Notes under the pieces: model-generated
Databases searched by the model: none
The model's input: the letters and a program-made list of their open reading frames with translations, nothing else
Told to the model about the DNA's origin: nothing
Made by a program: the position numbers and the translations under genes
Source of the DNA: an uncultured bacterium
GTDB lineage: Bacteria > Cyanobacteriota > Vampirovibrionia > Gastranaerophilales > Gastranaerophilaceae
Assembly (NCBI GenBank): GCA_949288725.1
Contig: CASELF010000075.1
Location: 1-64,000 of the forward strand
DNA length: 64,000 nucleotides
Direction of reading: 5' to 3'
Part shown: positions 44,067 through 51,559 of the stretch, piece by piece
Layout of the letters: each line of letters opens with the position of its first letter
Position numbering within the stretch: the first letter of the stretch is position 1

Positions 44067-44630
44067 ATGCCACAAAACGGAGTTTACGATTTATTAAAGA
44101 TGTTGGAAATCGCCTTAGATGAGGGTTATTCCGTATTAAAATATACCATAGTAAACAAAAGAGAAATTGAAGAACTAATTGATAGAATATATGCAACCTT
44201 ACCGCCTGAAGTTCAAGAGGCAAGGGTATTATTAAGGGATAAAGAGCGCTTGATAAATGAAGCAAGACAAAAAGCAACAAGAATAGTACAAGATGCTCAA
44301 AACGAAGCAGACAGAAAATTATCCGAATCAGACCAGATAAAAGCAATTGAACGTGAAGGCATACGTATTAAAAATGAAGTTGTAGATGATTGCGAAAAGA
44401 TGAAACATTTAGCAATTCAAGATGGTGAGAACATCAGATTAAAGGCAACAGAAGAAGCGATAAAGATACGTGAAGGTGCTGAATTATATGCTGAACAAGT
44501 TTTAACAAGTTTGGAAGGCAATTTGACACAATTGCAACAAGTTGTTAAGAATGGTCAGTTATATATGGAACAATTGAGAAACGATGCAGCAAGCAAATAT
44601 AATACAACAGCGACAACAACACATCGTTAA
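44067..44630 (+). CDS. Coiled-coil protein (DivIVA / ATP-synthase-B-like), unknown
   Basis: 187 residues, almost entirely helical and charged. A short N-terminal domain (MLEIALDEGYSVLKYTIVNKREIEELIDRI) is followed by a long coiled coil (about 50-165; ARQKATRIVQDAQNEADRKL, KIREGAELYAEQVL). Similar proteins occur next to coaD in many Firmicutes and cyanobacterial relatives and are usually labelled DivIVA-like or ATPase-B-like. It probably forms oligomeric rods; no activity is implied. A ribosome binding site (AAAGGGA) precedes the ATG and a terminator follows. Confidence 0.75.
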   Translation: MPQNGVYDLLKMLEIALDEGYSVLKYTIVNKREIEELIDRIYATLPPEVQEARVLLRDKERLINEARQKATRIVQDAQNEADRKLSESDQIKAIEREGIRIKNEVVDDCEKMKHLAIQDGENIRLKATEEAIKIREGAELYAEQVLTSLEGNLTQLQQVVKNGQLYMEQLRNDAASKYNTTATTTHR

Positions 44631-44654
44631 TATAAATAAGAAGAATTAGCACAT

Positions 44655-44686
44655 AAAGCGGTGCGTAGGGTTCTGCGCACTGCTTT
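44655..44686 (+). terminator. Terminator after the coiled-coil gene
   Basis: 11-bp stem AAAGCGGTGCG / CGCACTGCTTT with one G-U pair, then TTTG. Confidence 0.75.
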
Positions 44687-44722
44687 TGTATCTGAACGGA
44701 TTAAAGAAGGTAGAGCAAAAGT

Positions 44723-47035
44723 ATGACAGGTGAAATTCAGACGAACTTATTTGAACTTCCCGAGCGCAAATTAAAATTAAAAAAGAGAGAAACGACATCT
44801 GAAGTGAATGAAACCTCAGAAGTTGTGAAGGATAAATATGCGGTTTGTCTGGTAAACATAAGGGGTTTAGGGGTAAAGACATTTAGTTATATAATTCCGC
44901 CCGAGATGAGTGACAAGATTAAAATAGGTCAGGTATTACTTGTTCCTTTTGGACGTCAGGGGTTAATAAATGCGTTTTGCGTGGGTTTTTCTAATTATCT
45001 TCCGCCGGAGATAAGGGCAAAGCGAATTTCTAAAATTCTTGATTTCACACCTTTATTTTCAGTTGAGTATTTAAAATTATTGGAATGGGTAGCGAATTAT
45101 TATTGTGTAGACTTAGTGACGGTATTAAACACTGCAATCCCTTTAAAACTTATAGAAAAGTCATTAAAAATCGAGCAGGCTGTAGAATTTGTCAAGTATG
45201 ACGGCGCGACAAAACGTCAACTTGAGGTCTTAAAGTTGTTGGAAGAGTTGGGGAAAATGCCGTTAATCGAATTTGAGAAACGAGCAAAAACGACACGAGC
45301 AACCATAAAAAAATTAGCAGATGCAGGGTGTATAAAGATAACGGATGAACAAGTTTACAGAAATCCGCTTGATATTTTAAATATAGATAAAAGGGAAGCA
45401 CTTTTTGAACTTTCGCCAACACAGCAAAAAGTATATGAGGGAATATCCCAACGCATAAAAGATGAAAAATCACCGCAAATATTGCTTCATGGGGTGACTG
45501 CAAGCGGAAAAACGGAAGTATATTTCAAACTTATAGATGACACTATAAAAGCAGGGAAAAATGTTCTGTTTTTGGCGCCTGAAATTGCACTGGCATCACA
45601 ATTAACCAAACGTTTAGCAAAAAAATTCGGAACAAAAGACGTTGCGATATGGCACAGTAGTATTTCAGAGGGTGAACGTTATGATGTTTGGCAAAAATTG
45701 TACAAAAATGAGATAAAAATTCTTGCAGGTGCAAGGTCTGCGGTTTTTGCACCGATACAAAATATCGGTTTAATAATTATAGATGAAGAACACGAAGGCG
45801 CATATAAACAAACTTCTCCGGCACCTCGATATGATGCAAGACTTGTTGCAAGAAAACTTTCTGAATTTAATTCTTGCCCGTTAATTTTAGGCTCTGCAAC
45901 TCCTGATATTTCAAGTTATTACAGGGCGGTTAATACTAATAATCTTTTTGAAATGCTTCAAAGATACAACAATGCAAAAGTTGCACCTGTTTCTGTTATA
46001 AATATGCAGGAATATGGGCGTGCGGCATATAAAGGTTTGATTTCCAAACCGCTTCAAACCGCAATACAAGAAACACTGGATAAAAAACAACAGGTAATTT
46101 TGTTAATAAACCGCCGTGGATATTCAACATTTACACAATGTCAAGGCTGCGGTTATGTTATTGAATGTCCGAATTGCGCGGTTCCAATGATCTGGCATGC
46201 TAAAGATAATATGCTAAAATGCCACTATTGCAACCATGTGGAGTATTTTCCCGATGTTTGTCCAAAATGCGGTTTTGAAGGCTTGAAAAATTCAGGTACT
46301 GGTACTCAAAAAATTGAACAATATATTAAAGATTTGTACCCTGAATATAATGTTGAGCGTATAGATAGCGATGTTTTGGTTAGAAAAGGCGAACATATAA
46401 GACTTTTGGACAGATTTCAAAGGGGCGAAATCGATATCTTAATCGGTACACAAATGATTGCAAAAGGTTTGGATAACCCAAATGTTACTCTTGTTGGTGT
46501 GATTTCTGCTGATGCAAGTTTTAATTTGCCTGATTTTAGAGCATCTGAAAGAGGGTTTCAACTATTGACCCAAGTCGCAGGTCGAGCAGGCAGAGGTGAA
46601 TTTAAAGGAAGGGTTCTTTTCCAAACTTATAACCCTGATTATTACGCTTTGGAAAGCGCAAAATCACAAAATTATTTTGAATTTTATCAAAAAGAAATTC
46701 AATCCCGTGAAGATTTTGATTATCCTCCGTTTAGCCAAATTATCAGACTAATTTTGACCTGTCCGAATAATTTTCGAGCAGAAAAAGCCGCTCAAGAAAT
46801 TGTTCTGCGATTGTGCACTATGGTCGAAAAGTTCGGATTTGGCGAAAGACTCGATGTTTTGGGTCCTACCCCTTGCGTTATCGAAAAACTTAACGGAAGT
46901 TATCGCTTCCAAATTTTGATAAAAAATAAACTCGGTGAAAAAGGTCATCAATTCGTTTCCGGATTTTTGGGCAAGGTTACTATCCCTAAAGATATAAAAT
47001 TGACTATTGATGTCGATCCTTTAGGTATTTTGTAG
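44723..47035 (+). CDS. priA: Primosomal protein N' (replication restart helicase)
   Basis: 770 residues. PriA recognises stalled or D-loop forks and reloads the replicative helicase. The N-terminal DNA-binding domain is followed by Walker A LLHGVTASGKTEVYF (near residue 255) and Walker B IIIDEEHEGAYKQ. The zinc-binding insert CQGCGYVIECPNC ... CHYC ... CPKCG (eight cysteines) sits between the helicase lobes, and IGTQMIAKGLDNPNVTLVGV and VAGRAGRGEFKGRV complete the helicase motifs. AAGGTAGAG precedes the ATG. All motifs are intact. Confidence 0.96.
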   Translation: MTGEIQTNLFELPERKLKLKKRETTSEVNETSEVVKDKYAVCLVNIRGLGVKTFSYIIPPEMSDKIKIGQVLLVPFGRQGLINAFCVGFSNYLPPEIRAKRISKILDFTPLFSVEYLKLLEWVANYYCVDLVTVLNTAIPLKLIEKSLKIEQAVEFVKYDGATKRQLEVLKLLEELGKMPLIEFEKRAKTTRATIKKLADAGCIKITDEQVYRNPLDILNIDKREALFELSPTQQKVYEGISQRIKDEKSPQILLHGVTASGKTEVYFKLIDDTIKAGKNVLFLAPEIALASQLTKRLAKKFGTKDVAIWHSSISEGERYDVWQKLYKNEIKILAGARSAVFAPIQNIGLIIIDEEHEGAYKQTSPAPRYDARLVARKLSEFNSCPLILGSATPDISSYYRAVNTNNLFEMLQRYNNAKVAPVSVINMQEYGRAAYKGLISKPLQTAIQETLDKKQQVILLINRRGYSTFTQCQGCGYVIECPNCAVPMIWHAKDNMLKCHYCNHVEYFPDVCPKCGFEGLKNSGTGTQKIEQYIKDLYPEYNVERIDSDVLVRKGEHIRLLDRFQRGEIDILIGTQMIAKGLDNPNVTLVGVISADASFNLPDFRASERGFQLLTQVAGRAGRGEFKGRVLFQTYNPDYYALESAKSQNYFEFYQKEIQSREDFDYPPFSQIIRLILTCPNNFRAEKAAQEIVLRLCTMVEKFGFGERLDVLGPTPCVIEKLNGSYRFQILIKNKLGEKGHQFVSGFLGKVTIPKDIKLTIDVDPLGIL

Positions 47036-47053
47036 ATAGAATAGCGCAAAAAT

Positions 47054-47287
47054 TCAATCCAGTGCATTGAATTTTTGCGCAAAGTTACTAAAATCTTTTT
47101 TCGTTTTTTCAATGTAATCTTTGAGTATTGCACCAAGATTTCCCATTTCTTTCGAGGGATTGTTGCAGATTTCCTGTTCAAGACAGTCGCAAAATATTGA
47201 AAAACTATCTTGGATAATTTCAAGTCTTGAAAGGTGAGAAGTCATGTTTTTTCGAAATTCTTCTTGGCTGATTTTCTTGTCTTGCAT
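47054..47287 (-). CDS. Small acidic helical protein, unknown
   Basis: 77 residues from the ATG at 47287, which follows AAAAGAG; a start eight codons upstream lacks a site. Mostly helical (RKNMTSHLSRLEIIQDSFSIFCDCLEQEI), with two close cysteines (CDC) and one later. It is divergent from the AbrB-like mini-gene across 103 bp containing direct repeats, so the two are probably co-regulated. No family recognised. Confidence 0.6.
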   Translation of the reverse strand: MQDKKISQEEFRKNMTSHLSRLEIIQDSFSIFCDCLEQEICNNPSKEMGNLGAILKDYIEKTKKDFSNFAQKFNALD

Positions 47288-47311
47288 ATCATTTCTCTTT
47301 TTTAAGTACAT

Positions 47312-47371
47312 TGTAATTACATTGTAAAGTATACAAGTAATTCCTTATTTTGTAAAGTAGATGTAATTACT
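47312..47371. promoter_or_regulatory. Direct-repeat operator region between divergent small genes
   Basis: TTGTAAAGTA occurs at 47322-47331 and 47350-47359 (28 bp apart), and TGTAATTAC at 47312-47320 and 47363-47371. The layout fits binding sites for the AbrB-like protein encoded next door. Confidence 0.5.
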
Positions 47372-47390
47372 AAATAATGGAAATGTAAAT

Positions 47391-47558
47391 ATGAAAAAGA
47401 ATTTAATCAGAAGTGGAAATGGTTGGGCGATATTTATGCCGAAAACAATGTTAGAACTTCTAGAGATAAATCCAGAAGAAGATAAAGTTGAAATGGAAAT
47501 AGAAGGAAAAGTTCTGAAAATTACTAAGATTAAAAATAAAGAAAGTGATGGAGATTAG
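47391..47558 (+). CDS. AbrB/MazE-type (SpoVT-AbrB) DNA-binding protein
   Basis: 55 residues. RSGNGWAIFMPKTMLELLEI followed by EDKVEMEIEGKVLKITK matches the swapped-hairpin SpoVT-AbrB fold (N-x-x-x-I-P-K/ x-x-L-E-L-L ... V-E-x-x-x-x-x-x-x-L-x-I). Members dimerise to bind DNA, often as the antitoxin half of toxin-antitoxin pairs, but no MazF/VapC-like toxin is adjacent. No strong ribosome binding site (only GGAAATG). Its TAG overlaps the stop of the convergent ogt gene. Confidence 0.75.
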   Translation: MKKNLIRSGNGWAIFMPKTMLELLEINPEEDKVEMEIEGKVLKITKIKNKESDGD

Positions 47559-48031
47559 TTACTGAACTTTCTTCTATTTACCCCCCCTCTCTCGAGGTTT
47601 AGGAGATATTGTTTTTTCTCAAGTCCGCCTGAGTAGCCTGTTAGGGTTTTGTTTTTGCCGATTACTCTGTGGCATGGAATTAGTATCAGGATTTTATTTT
47701 TGTTGTTGGCATTGCCTACGGCTCTTGTTGCGTTGGGGTTGGAGATTAGGTTTGCTATATCGCTGTAGGTGGCAGTTTTGCCGTATTCGATTTTTAATAG
47801 TGCGTTGTAAACTGATTTTTGAAATTCTGTACCTTCTATGCAAAGCGGCAGGTCGAAGGTTTTTCGTTTTTGGGCAAAATATTCATCTAATTGTTTGATT
47901 GCGGAATTTATTAGGGGTGTTTTTTCTGTTTCGCAATTTAGATTATCGGCAAAGGATATGTTTGATATTTTGCCGTTTTTTTCTGCTATGTATAGTGTTC
48001 CTATTGGTGAATTGTAATAATATTTTTTCAT
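47555..48031 (-). CDS. ogt: Methylated-DNA-protein-cysteine methyltransferase
   Basis: 158 residues. The suicide repair protein removes alkyl groups from O6-alkylguanine onto its cysteine. The active site is LILIPCHRVIGKNKTLTGYSGGLEKKQYLL (Cys near residue 122), with the DNA-recognition helix TYSDIANLISNPNATRAVGNANNKN upstream. The N-terminal ~65-residue Ada-like domain is present. The C-terminus carries a short basic extension. The upstream 39-bp gap is shared with the divergent SGNH gene and its symmetric -10 element. Confidence 0.94.
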   Translation of the reverse strand: MKKYYYNSPIGTLYIAEKNGKISNISFADNLNCETEKTPLINSAIKQLDEYFAQKRKTFDLPLCIEGTEFQKSVYNALLKIEYGKTATYSDIANLISNPNATRAVGNANNKNKILILIPCHRVIGKNKTLTGYSGGLEKKQYLLNLERGGVNRRKFSN

Positions 48032-48034
48032 AGT

Positions 48035-48063
48035 TTGTTTATATTTTTAATCTATTATATAAT
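48035..48063. promoter_or_regulatory. Symmetric -10 element shared by ogt and the SGNH gene
   Basis: The palindrome ATTATATAAT (48054-48063) reads TATAAT on both strands. On the plus strand TTGTTT (48035-48040) lies 17 bp upstream, and the ATG follows 7 nt after the -10, implying a leaderless SGNH transcript. On the minus strand the ogt ATG is 22 nt from the -10. Confidence 0.55.
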
Positions 48064-48070
48064 TAACTTG

Positions 48071-48694
48071 ATGAAAAAGATATTATGTTTTGGAGATTCA
48101 AATACATACGGATTTGTTCCGCAAAAGTGTAGTCGGTATTCTAAAAACGAGCGCTGGAGTGGAATTTTAGCGGATTTGCTCGGGGATGAGTATGAGATTT
48201 TGGAAGAGGGAATGAACAATCGCACAGGGTTTTATAAAAATCCCGAAAGTGTTAAACATTGTGCTTTGGAGTATCTTCCTATATATTTGCAAAATCATAG
48301 AGATATTGATATTTGTATTCTTGCGGTTGGAACAAATGATGCACAATTTTTTTATGATTATGATGAAAAAGTTGTTCGTGAAGGTTTGTTGGGCTTGATA
48401 AATTCAATTAGGGAAGCAAATTCTAAAACGAAGATTATTATTGTTCCGCCTGTCAAAATTAAGGCAAATATTTTGGACGGGATATTTTCAATGTATTTTA
48501 ATTTGGAATCTGTTGAAAAAATTGAGAAAAGTTTTGGAATTTATAAGGAAGTTGCAAAAGCAAACGGGTGTTATTATTTAGATTTTAATGAAGCAGTAAA
48601 ACCGTCAGAACTTGACGGTTTGCATTACTCCAAAGACTCTCACAAGATTATTGCGTGCAAAGTTGCTGCATTTATTAAGTTGAACAATTTATAA
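48071..48694 (+). CDS. SGNH/GDSL-family hydrolase (arylesterase-like)
   Basis: 207 residues starting MKKILCFGDSNTYGFVP. Block I GDSN carries the nucleophilic serine, block III VGTNDAQFF the oxyanion asparagine, and block V LDGLHYSKDSH the Asp/His pair. No signal peptide, so cytoplasmic. The family hydrolyses esters of lipids, sugars or aryl compounds; substrate unknown. The open frame extends 12 codons upstream without a ribosome binding site; the ATG at 48071 fits both the conserved start and the promoter spacing. It ends 1 bp from the convergent membrane-protein gene. Confidence 0.9.
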   Translation: MKKILCFGDSNTYGFVPQKCSRYSKNERWSGILADLLGDEYEILEEGMNNRTGFYKNPESVKHCALEYLPIYLQNHRDIDICILAVGTNDAQFFYDYDEKVVREGLLGLINSIREANSKTKIIIVPPVKIKANILDGIFSMYFNLESVEKIEKSFGIYKEVAKANGCYYLDFNEAVKPSELDGLHYSKDSHKIIACKVAAFIKLNNL

Positions 48695-48695
48695 A

Positions 48696-50069
48696 TTATT
48701 GGTTAAATCCTAAACCTTGAAAAGTTGAACTTTTGGGAATGAAGTTTGTATTGTTAATTTGTTCTTGGTTTTGAGGTGTTTGAGATTTTGCTTGGTGGTG
48801 GTATCTGTAACTTGTCCAAATTCTTGAAATCGCGCTTAGGGTAAAGCCCATTGCAACAAGACTGAATAAGAACGGAACACCTGTTATTACTGATTTTTGT
48901 TTAATAAGTTTGCTTAATTCTTCATTTACGTTTGTGTTATTTTTTAGTGCAAGTTTTTCTGCGATGTTTGGAAGATCTTTGCGAGATGGAACATTTGCGA
49001 TAGAGCCGTCTGTATTTTTCTTGATTAAATCAGGGAATTGTCCGGTTTTTGCAAGGTATTTTTTAAATCCTGCATCAAGAATTGACGAACCGAATATGGT
49101 ATATAGAACCACAAGCGGAACTCTTGTCCAAACTTCTAAAAAGTCGAGTTTGCCTCTATCTTTTGCAGCACTTGAGTAACCGAACAAACCAGTTATACAA
49201 GTTGCGGCAAGGAGTCCTTTGCTTAGTGCAAATTTTCCGTTGTTGTTTGTGAAATCAAATTTCAGATAATCTTTCAAAAATTCATCAACTTTTTTAGATT
49301 TAACTTTTAATGCTTTTGAAATATTGGCACCCGGTTCAAGTAGGATTTCAGAAAATTTTACTGCGGCTTTTGATTTATTTCCAAATGCAGCAAGTGCAAG
49401 ACCGCTTAAAATGCTTGTTGCTGATACTATTCCAACTTTTGCTAAAACATTTTTAGAATGGGTTTCGACTCTTTTTTGTTGTTCGGGGTCAACTGTTTTT
49501 TCTTTGTTCAAATTGGCAACGTTATTAAAATCGCTTATTTTAAATACTTTTAGAGTGAATAAGTTTTTCGCAAATCCTAATCCGTATTCAAGTGCGGGAA
49601 CTGTGATGCAACCTAATAAAATTCCTGCTTTTGTGGTGATTGCTCTATTTTTTAGTGCTTTATCAAGATTGGAATTTTTAATTTCATCAACACTGTTTGC
49701 AAGATTTTTTACAACTGTGTCTTTGATTTTTTTAGGTTGAACAGCTTTGAATAATTTGTTTCTGAAAAGATGTTCTCCAAAAAATGGCGCTGCAAAATAA
49801 AATATTCCTGATTCTATAAATTCAAGAAATGTAAATTCTGAAAAATCTACAAAACTTCTTGATAATACGGCCTTTGGAAACCAATTTGTTAATGTTCCTT
49901 GTATAAATCTTGTGTGTGAAAGATTTTCTTGTGATTTTAAGAATTTATCTAAATATTTTGTACTTTTGCTAAATTCATTATTTACTGCGCCAAATGAGGT
50001 TTTATTCTGTTGTCTTTGTTTGTTAAAATATTCGTTATTTATATTTGTGTTTACTAAACTTGGTATCAT
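48696..50069 (-). CDS. Multi-pass membrane protein, unknown
   Basis: 457 residues with about six hydrophobic segments (for example FLEFIESGIFYFAAPFF, AGILLGCITVPALEYGLG, VGIVSATSILSGLALAAFG, VPLVVLYTIFGSSILDAGF, VPFLFSLVAMGFTLSAI) separated by basic linkers. The polar N-terminus contains NKTSFGAVN, and the C-terminus is Gln/Asn-rich. AAAAGGGA precedes the ATG. The TM-plus-linker design resembles the protein at 13754. No transporter signature; function unknown. Confidence 0.7.
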   Translation of the reverse strand: MIPSLVNTNINNEYFNKQRQQNKTSFGAVNNEFSKSTKYLDKFLKSQENLSHTRFIQGTLTNWFPKAVLSRSFVDFSEFTFLEFIESGIFYFAAPFFGEHLFRNKLFKAVQPKKIKDTVVKNLANSVDEIKNSNLDKALKNRAITTKAGILLGCITVPALEYGLGFAKNLFTLKVFKISDFNNVANLNKEKTVDPEQQKRVETHSKNVLAKVGIVSATSILSGLALAAFGNKSKAAVKFSEILLEPGANISKALKVKSKKVDEFLKDYLKFDFTNNNGKFALSKGLLAATCITGLFGYSSAAKDRGKLDFLEVWTRVPLVVLYTIFGSSILDAGFKKYLAKTGQFPDLIKKNTDGSIANVPSRKDLPNIAEKLALKNNTNVNEELSKLIKQKSVITGVPFLFSLVAMGFTLSAISRIWTSYRYHHQAKSQTPQNQEQINNTNFIPKSSTFQGLGFNQ

Positions 50070-50106
50070 GTTTTCCCTTTTCTACAAAAATTAAAATCAT
50101 ACTAAA

Positions 50107-50132
50107 AAAGACCACCTGATCAGGTGGTCTTT
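50107..50132 (-). terminator. Terminator of the 28-codon ORF
   Basis: Perfect 13-bp-arm palindrome AAAGACCACCTGA / TCAGGTGGTCTTT, followed on the minus strand by TTTTTTAGT. It lies 20 bp after the tiny ORF's stop. Confidence 0.85.
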
Positions 50133-50152
50133 AGAACTTTTTGCTAATTTAT

Positions 50153-50239
50153 CTATTGCATTCGCCCATAACAATGACCACCTAAATCTAGGCTTTGCAT
50201 CATCATCATTTGCATCATCATTGCTACTGCGTTTTGCAT
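50153..50239 (-). CDS. Methionine-rich 28-residue peptide ORF
   Basis: The ORF encodes a peptide starting MQNAVAMMMQMMMMQSLDL, then GGHCYGRMQ and TAG; about ten of 28 residues are Met. AAGGA lies ~12 nt upstream of the ATG. A strong terminator follows, and TTGACA on the minus strand (near 50300-50310) precedes it, so an independent ~150-nt transcript is likely. Whether the peptide is made, or the RNA itself is the product, cannot be decided here. Cys/His/Met content would suit metal binding. Confidence 0.45.
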   Translation of the reverse strand: MQNAVAMMMQMMMMQSLDLGGHCYGRMQ

Positions 50240-50329
50240 TAAAAAATTTTTTCCTTTTTTATTAACTACAAAATTATGCTACTATAATAGCAAAATCTTG
50301 TCAACATAAAAAATATTTTGACACTAAAG

Positions 50330-50626
50330 TTATGAACTCATCAAAACTTCAACCATTTTAAATCCTTTTGAAGTCAATCTGTAACCTGTATCAACGATAC
50401 TGTAATTGCCATCAACAGAATTTACAAAACCAAAAGGGAATTTTGAATAAATAGATTCAATCAAACCTTCATCACCCAAGATTAAGATATGTCCCATAAA
50501 CTTACGTTCCATCTCTTTTCCTTTAACATTAAGAAGTGACATAAGCGTGTGTGAATTTATTAAGTAATCATCATACTTAACCATTGTTATCAAAATTTCT
50601 TTTACGAATGCTGAATCTAATCTCAT
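50330..50626 (-). CDS. DUF2513-like small protein
   Basis: 98 residues starting MRLDSAFVKEILITMVKYDD. The layout fits DUF2513: an N-terminal R-D-x-x-L-V-x-x-I-L helix, a central winged-helix-like FMGHILILGDEGLIES, and the C-terminal YRLTSKGFKMVEVL strand-helix. These proteins are small winged-helix types, often in mobile or accessory regions; function unknown. The ORF opens ~100 codons further upstream, but that part is non-coding in character and the ATG at 50626 has AAGAGAGAAG ahead of it. Confidence 0.65.
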   Translation of the reverse strand: MRLDSAFVKEILITMVKYDDYLINSHTLMSLLNVKGKEMERKFMGHILILGDEGLIESIYSKFPFGFVNSVDGNYSIVDTGYRLTSKGFKMVEVLMSS

Positions 50627-50830
50627 ATAAAAAAATACTTCTCTCTTTCTTTTAAATATAACACCTCCGGATATTTTATGCAAGTGTACAGATATTAAAT
50701 GTATGGAGATAATCAGAAATATATTAAATTTTGTAAAACTTTTGCGACTAAAGTAGCAAAATAATCCATTTAGACGAGTTAAAATGTTGTCACACATCTT
50801 ATAATATAAAAGATGTAATAAACACGGAGA

Positions 50831-50849
50831 TTGGGGTTCTTTGCCCCAA
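50831..50849 (+). promoter_or_regulatory. Leader hairpin ahead of the 130-residue gene
   Basis: TTGGGG / CCCCAA stem with a 7-nt loop in the short leader, between a TATAAT (near 50802-50807) and the AAGGG ribosome binding site. No U-tract follows, so it is probably an mRNA-stabilising or regulatory stem. Confidence 0.45.
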
Positions 50850-50867
50850 CAGTGAAGGGTTAGAACT

Positions 50868-51260
50868 ATGGTCGATAACAGATCCGCAGGGTTCTTCGGT
50901 ATTGGTGGTGCTTTTAATTTCAAAAGCGGAGATATATCAGGAACAGCAGCAAAGTTAACAGATGAAAAGATGGGTCAAGGCGGCGAGTACTTCTCACAAC
51001 GAGGAAACGAGGAAGAAGCACCGGCACCAACTAATCCTTATGTCGATCAAAGTGCGGTTTTAAAAGCCACATTAAATTCTCTTGCAATGATGAATGTTGC
51101 AAATGTTCTAAGTTCACAAAGACGCAAACCTGTTTTGGAAGAAGAAGATAAAATAACCGAAGATTTGAAAGAAATCTTGCGTGTTAAACGTCTGCAAAAT
51201 AAAAATAAACATCATCATGATGAAGCCGAAGATGAAGAAACCAGTGATAAGGAAAGTTAG
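50868..51260 (+). CDS. Small charged protein, unknown
   Basis: 130 residues. Gly-rich N-terminus (GFFGIGGAFNFKSGDISG), a Glu/Pro segment (NEEEAPAPTNPY), a helix with ALNSLAMMNVANVL-type sequence and a very charged tail (KHHHDEAEDEETSDKES) with three consecutive His. No signal peptide or TM segment, probably partly disordered. AAGGG precedes the ATG. No family recognised. Confidence 0.65.
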   Translation: MVDNRSAGFFGIGGAFNFKSGDISGTAAKLTDEKMGQGGEYFSQRGNEEEAPAPTNPYVDQSAVLKATLNSLAMMNVANVLSSQRRKPVLEEEDKITEDLKEILRVKRLQNKNKHHHDEAEDEETSDKES

Positions 51261-51559
51261 TTTCTTTTGGTTATTTAATTTACCCTTTTGTAATTGTTTA
51301 AATAATTTTGCGCAATAAAAAAGGCACTACAAAATAGCGCCTGTAAAAAAGACTGATTATGATGGATGATTCGATTTTATTTTCCCCTTATAATTTTTTA
51401 AATTATCTTAATCTTTATTTTCCCCTGTGATTTTTATCCCCTGAAGTTTTTAGATTTTCCCATTTTCTTTTTCTTTAAATATCCCTTACATATATATAAA
51501 CAATTTTGCAAAATGAAAATTGCCATATATAAAACATATATATTACAAAACTTAACAAT
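51261..51559. other. Intergenic interval with a minus-strand terminator and G-run repeats
   Basis: Probably the 3' UTR of the HD-domain gene. Between 51380 and 51470 the minus strand shows four G-runs, including two GGGGAAAATAAA copies and CAGGGG twice. No gene seen. Confidence 0.4.
51322..51342 (-). terminator. Minus-strand terminator downstream of the HD-domain gene
   Basis: 8-bp stem (one G-U) with loop of 5, followed on the minus strand by TTTTTTATT. It lies ~218 nt after the HD gene stop. Confidence 0.7.

Noticed and set aside
47054-47558. Classical MazEF toxin-antitoxin pair
   Set aside because: The AbrB-like protein fits an antitoxin, but the neighbouring protein has no MazF, RelE or PIN motif, and the genes are divergent rather than cotranscribed.
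50627-50923. N-terminal extension of the DUF2513-like gene
   Set aside because: The extra ~100 codons overlap the divergent gene's promoter and start and have no family resemblance; the ATG at 50626 fits the domain start.
51380-51470. G-quadruplex on the minus strand
   Set aside because: Four G-runs exist, but the spacers are much longer than the usual 1-7 (or 12) nt, so a stable intramolecular quadruplex is unlikely.
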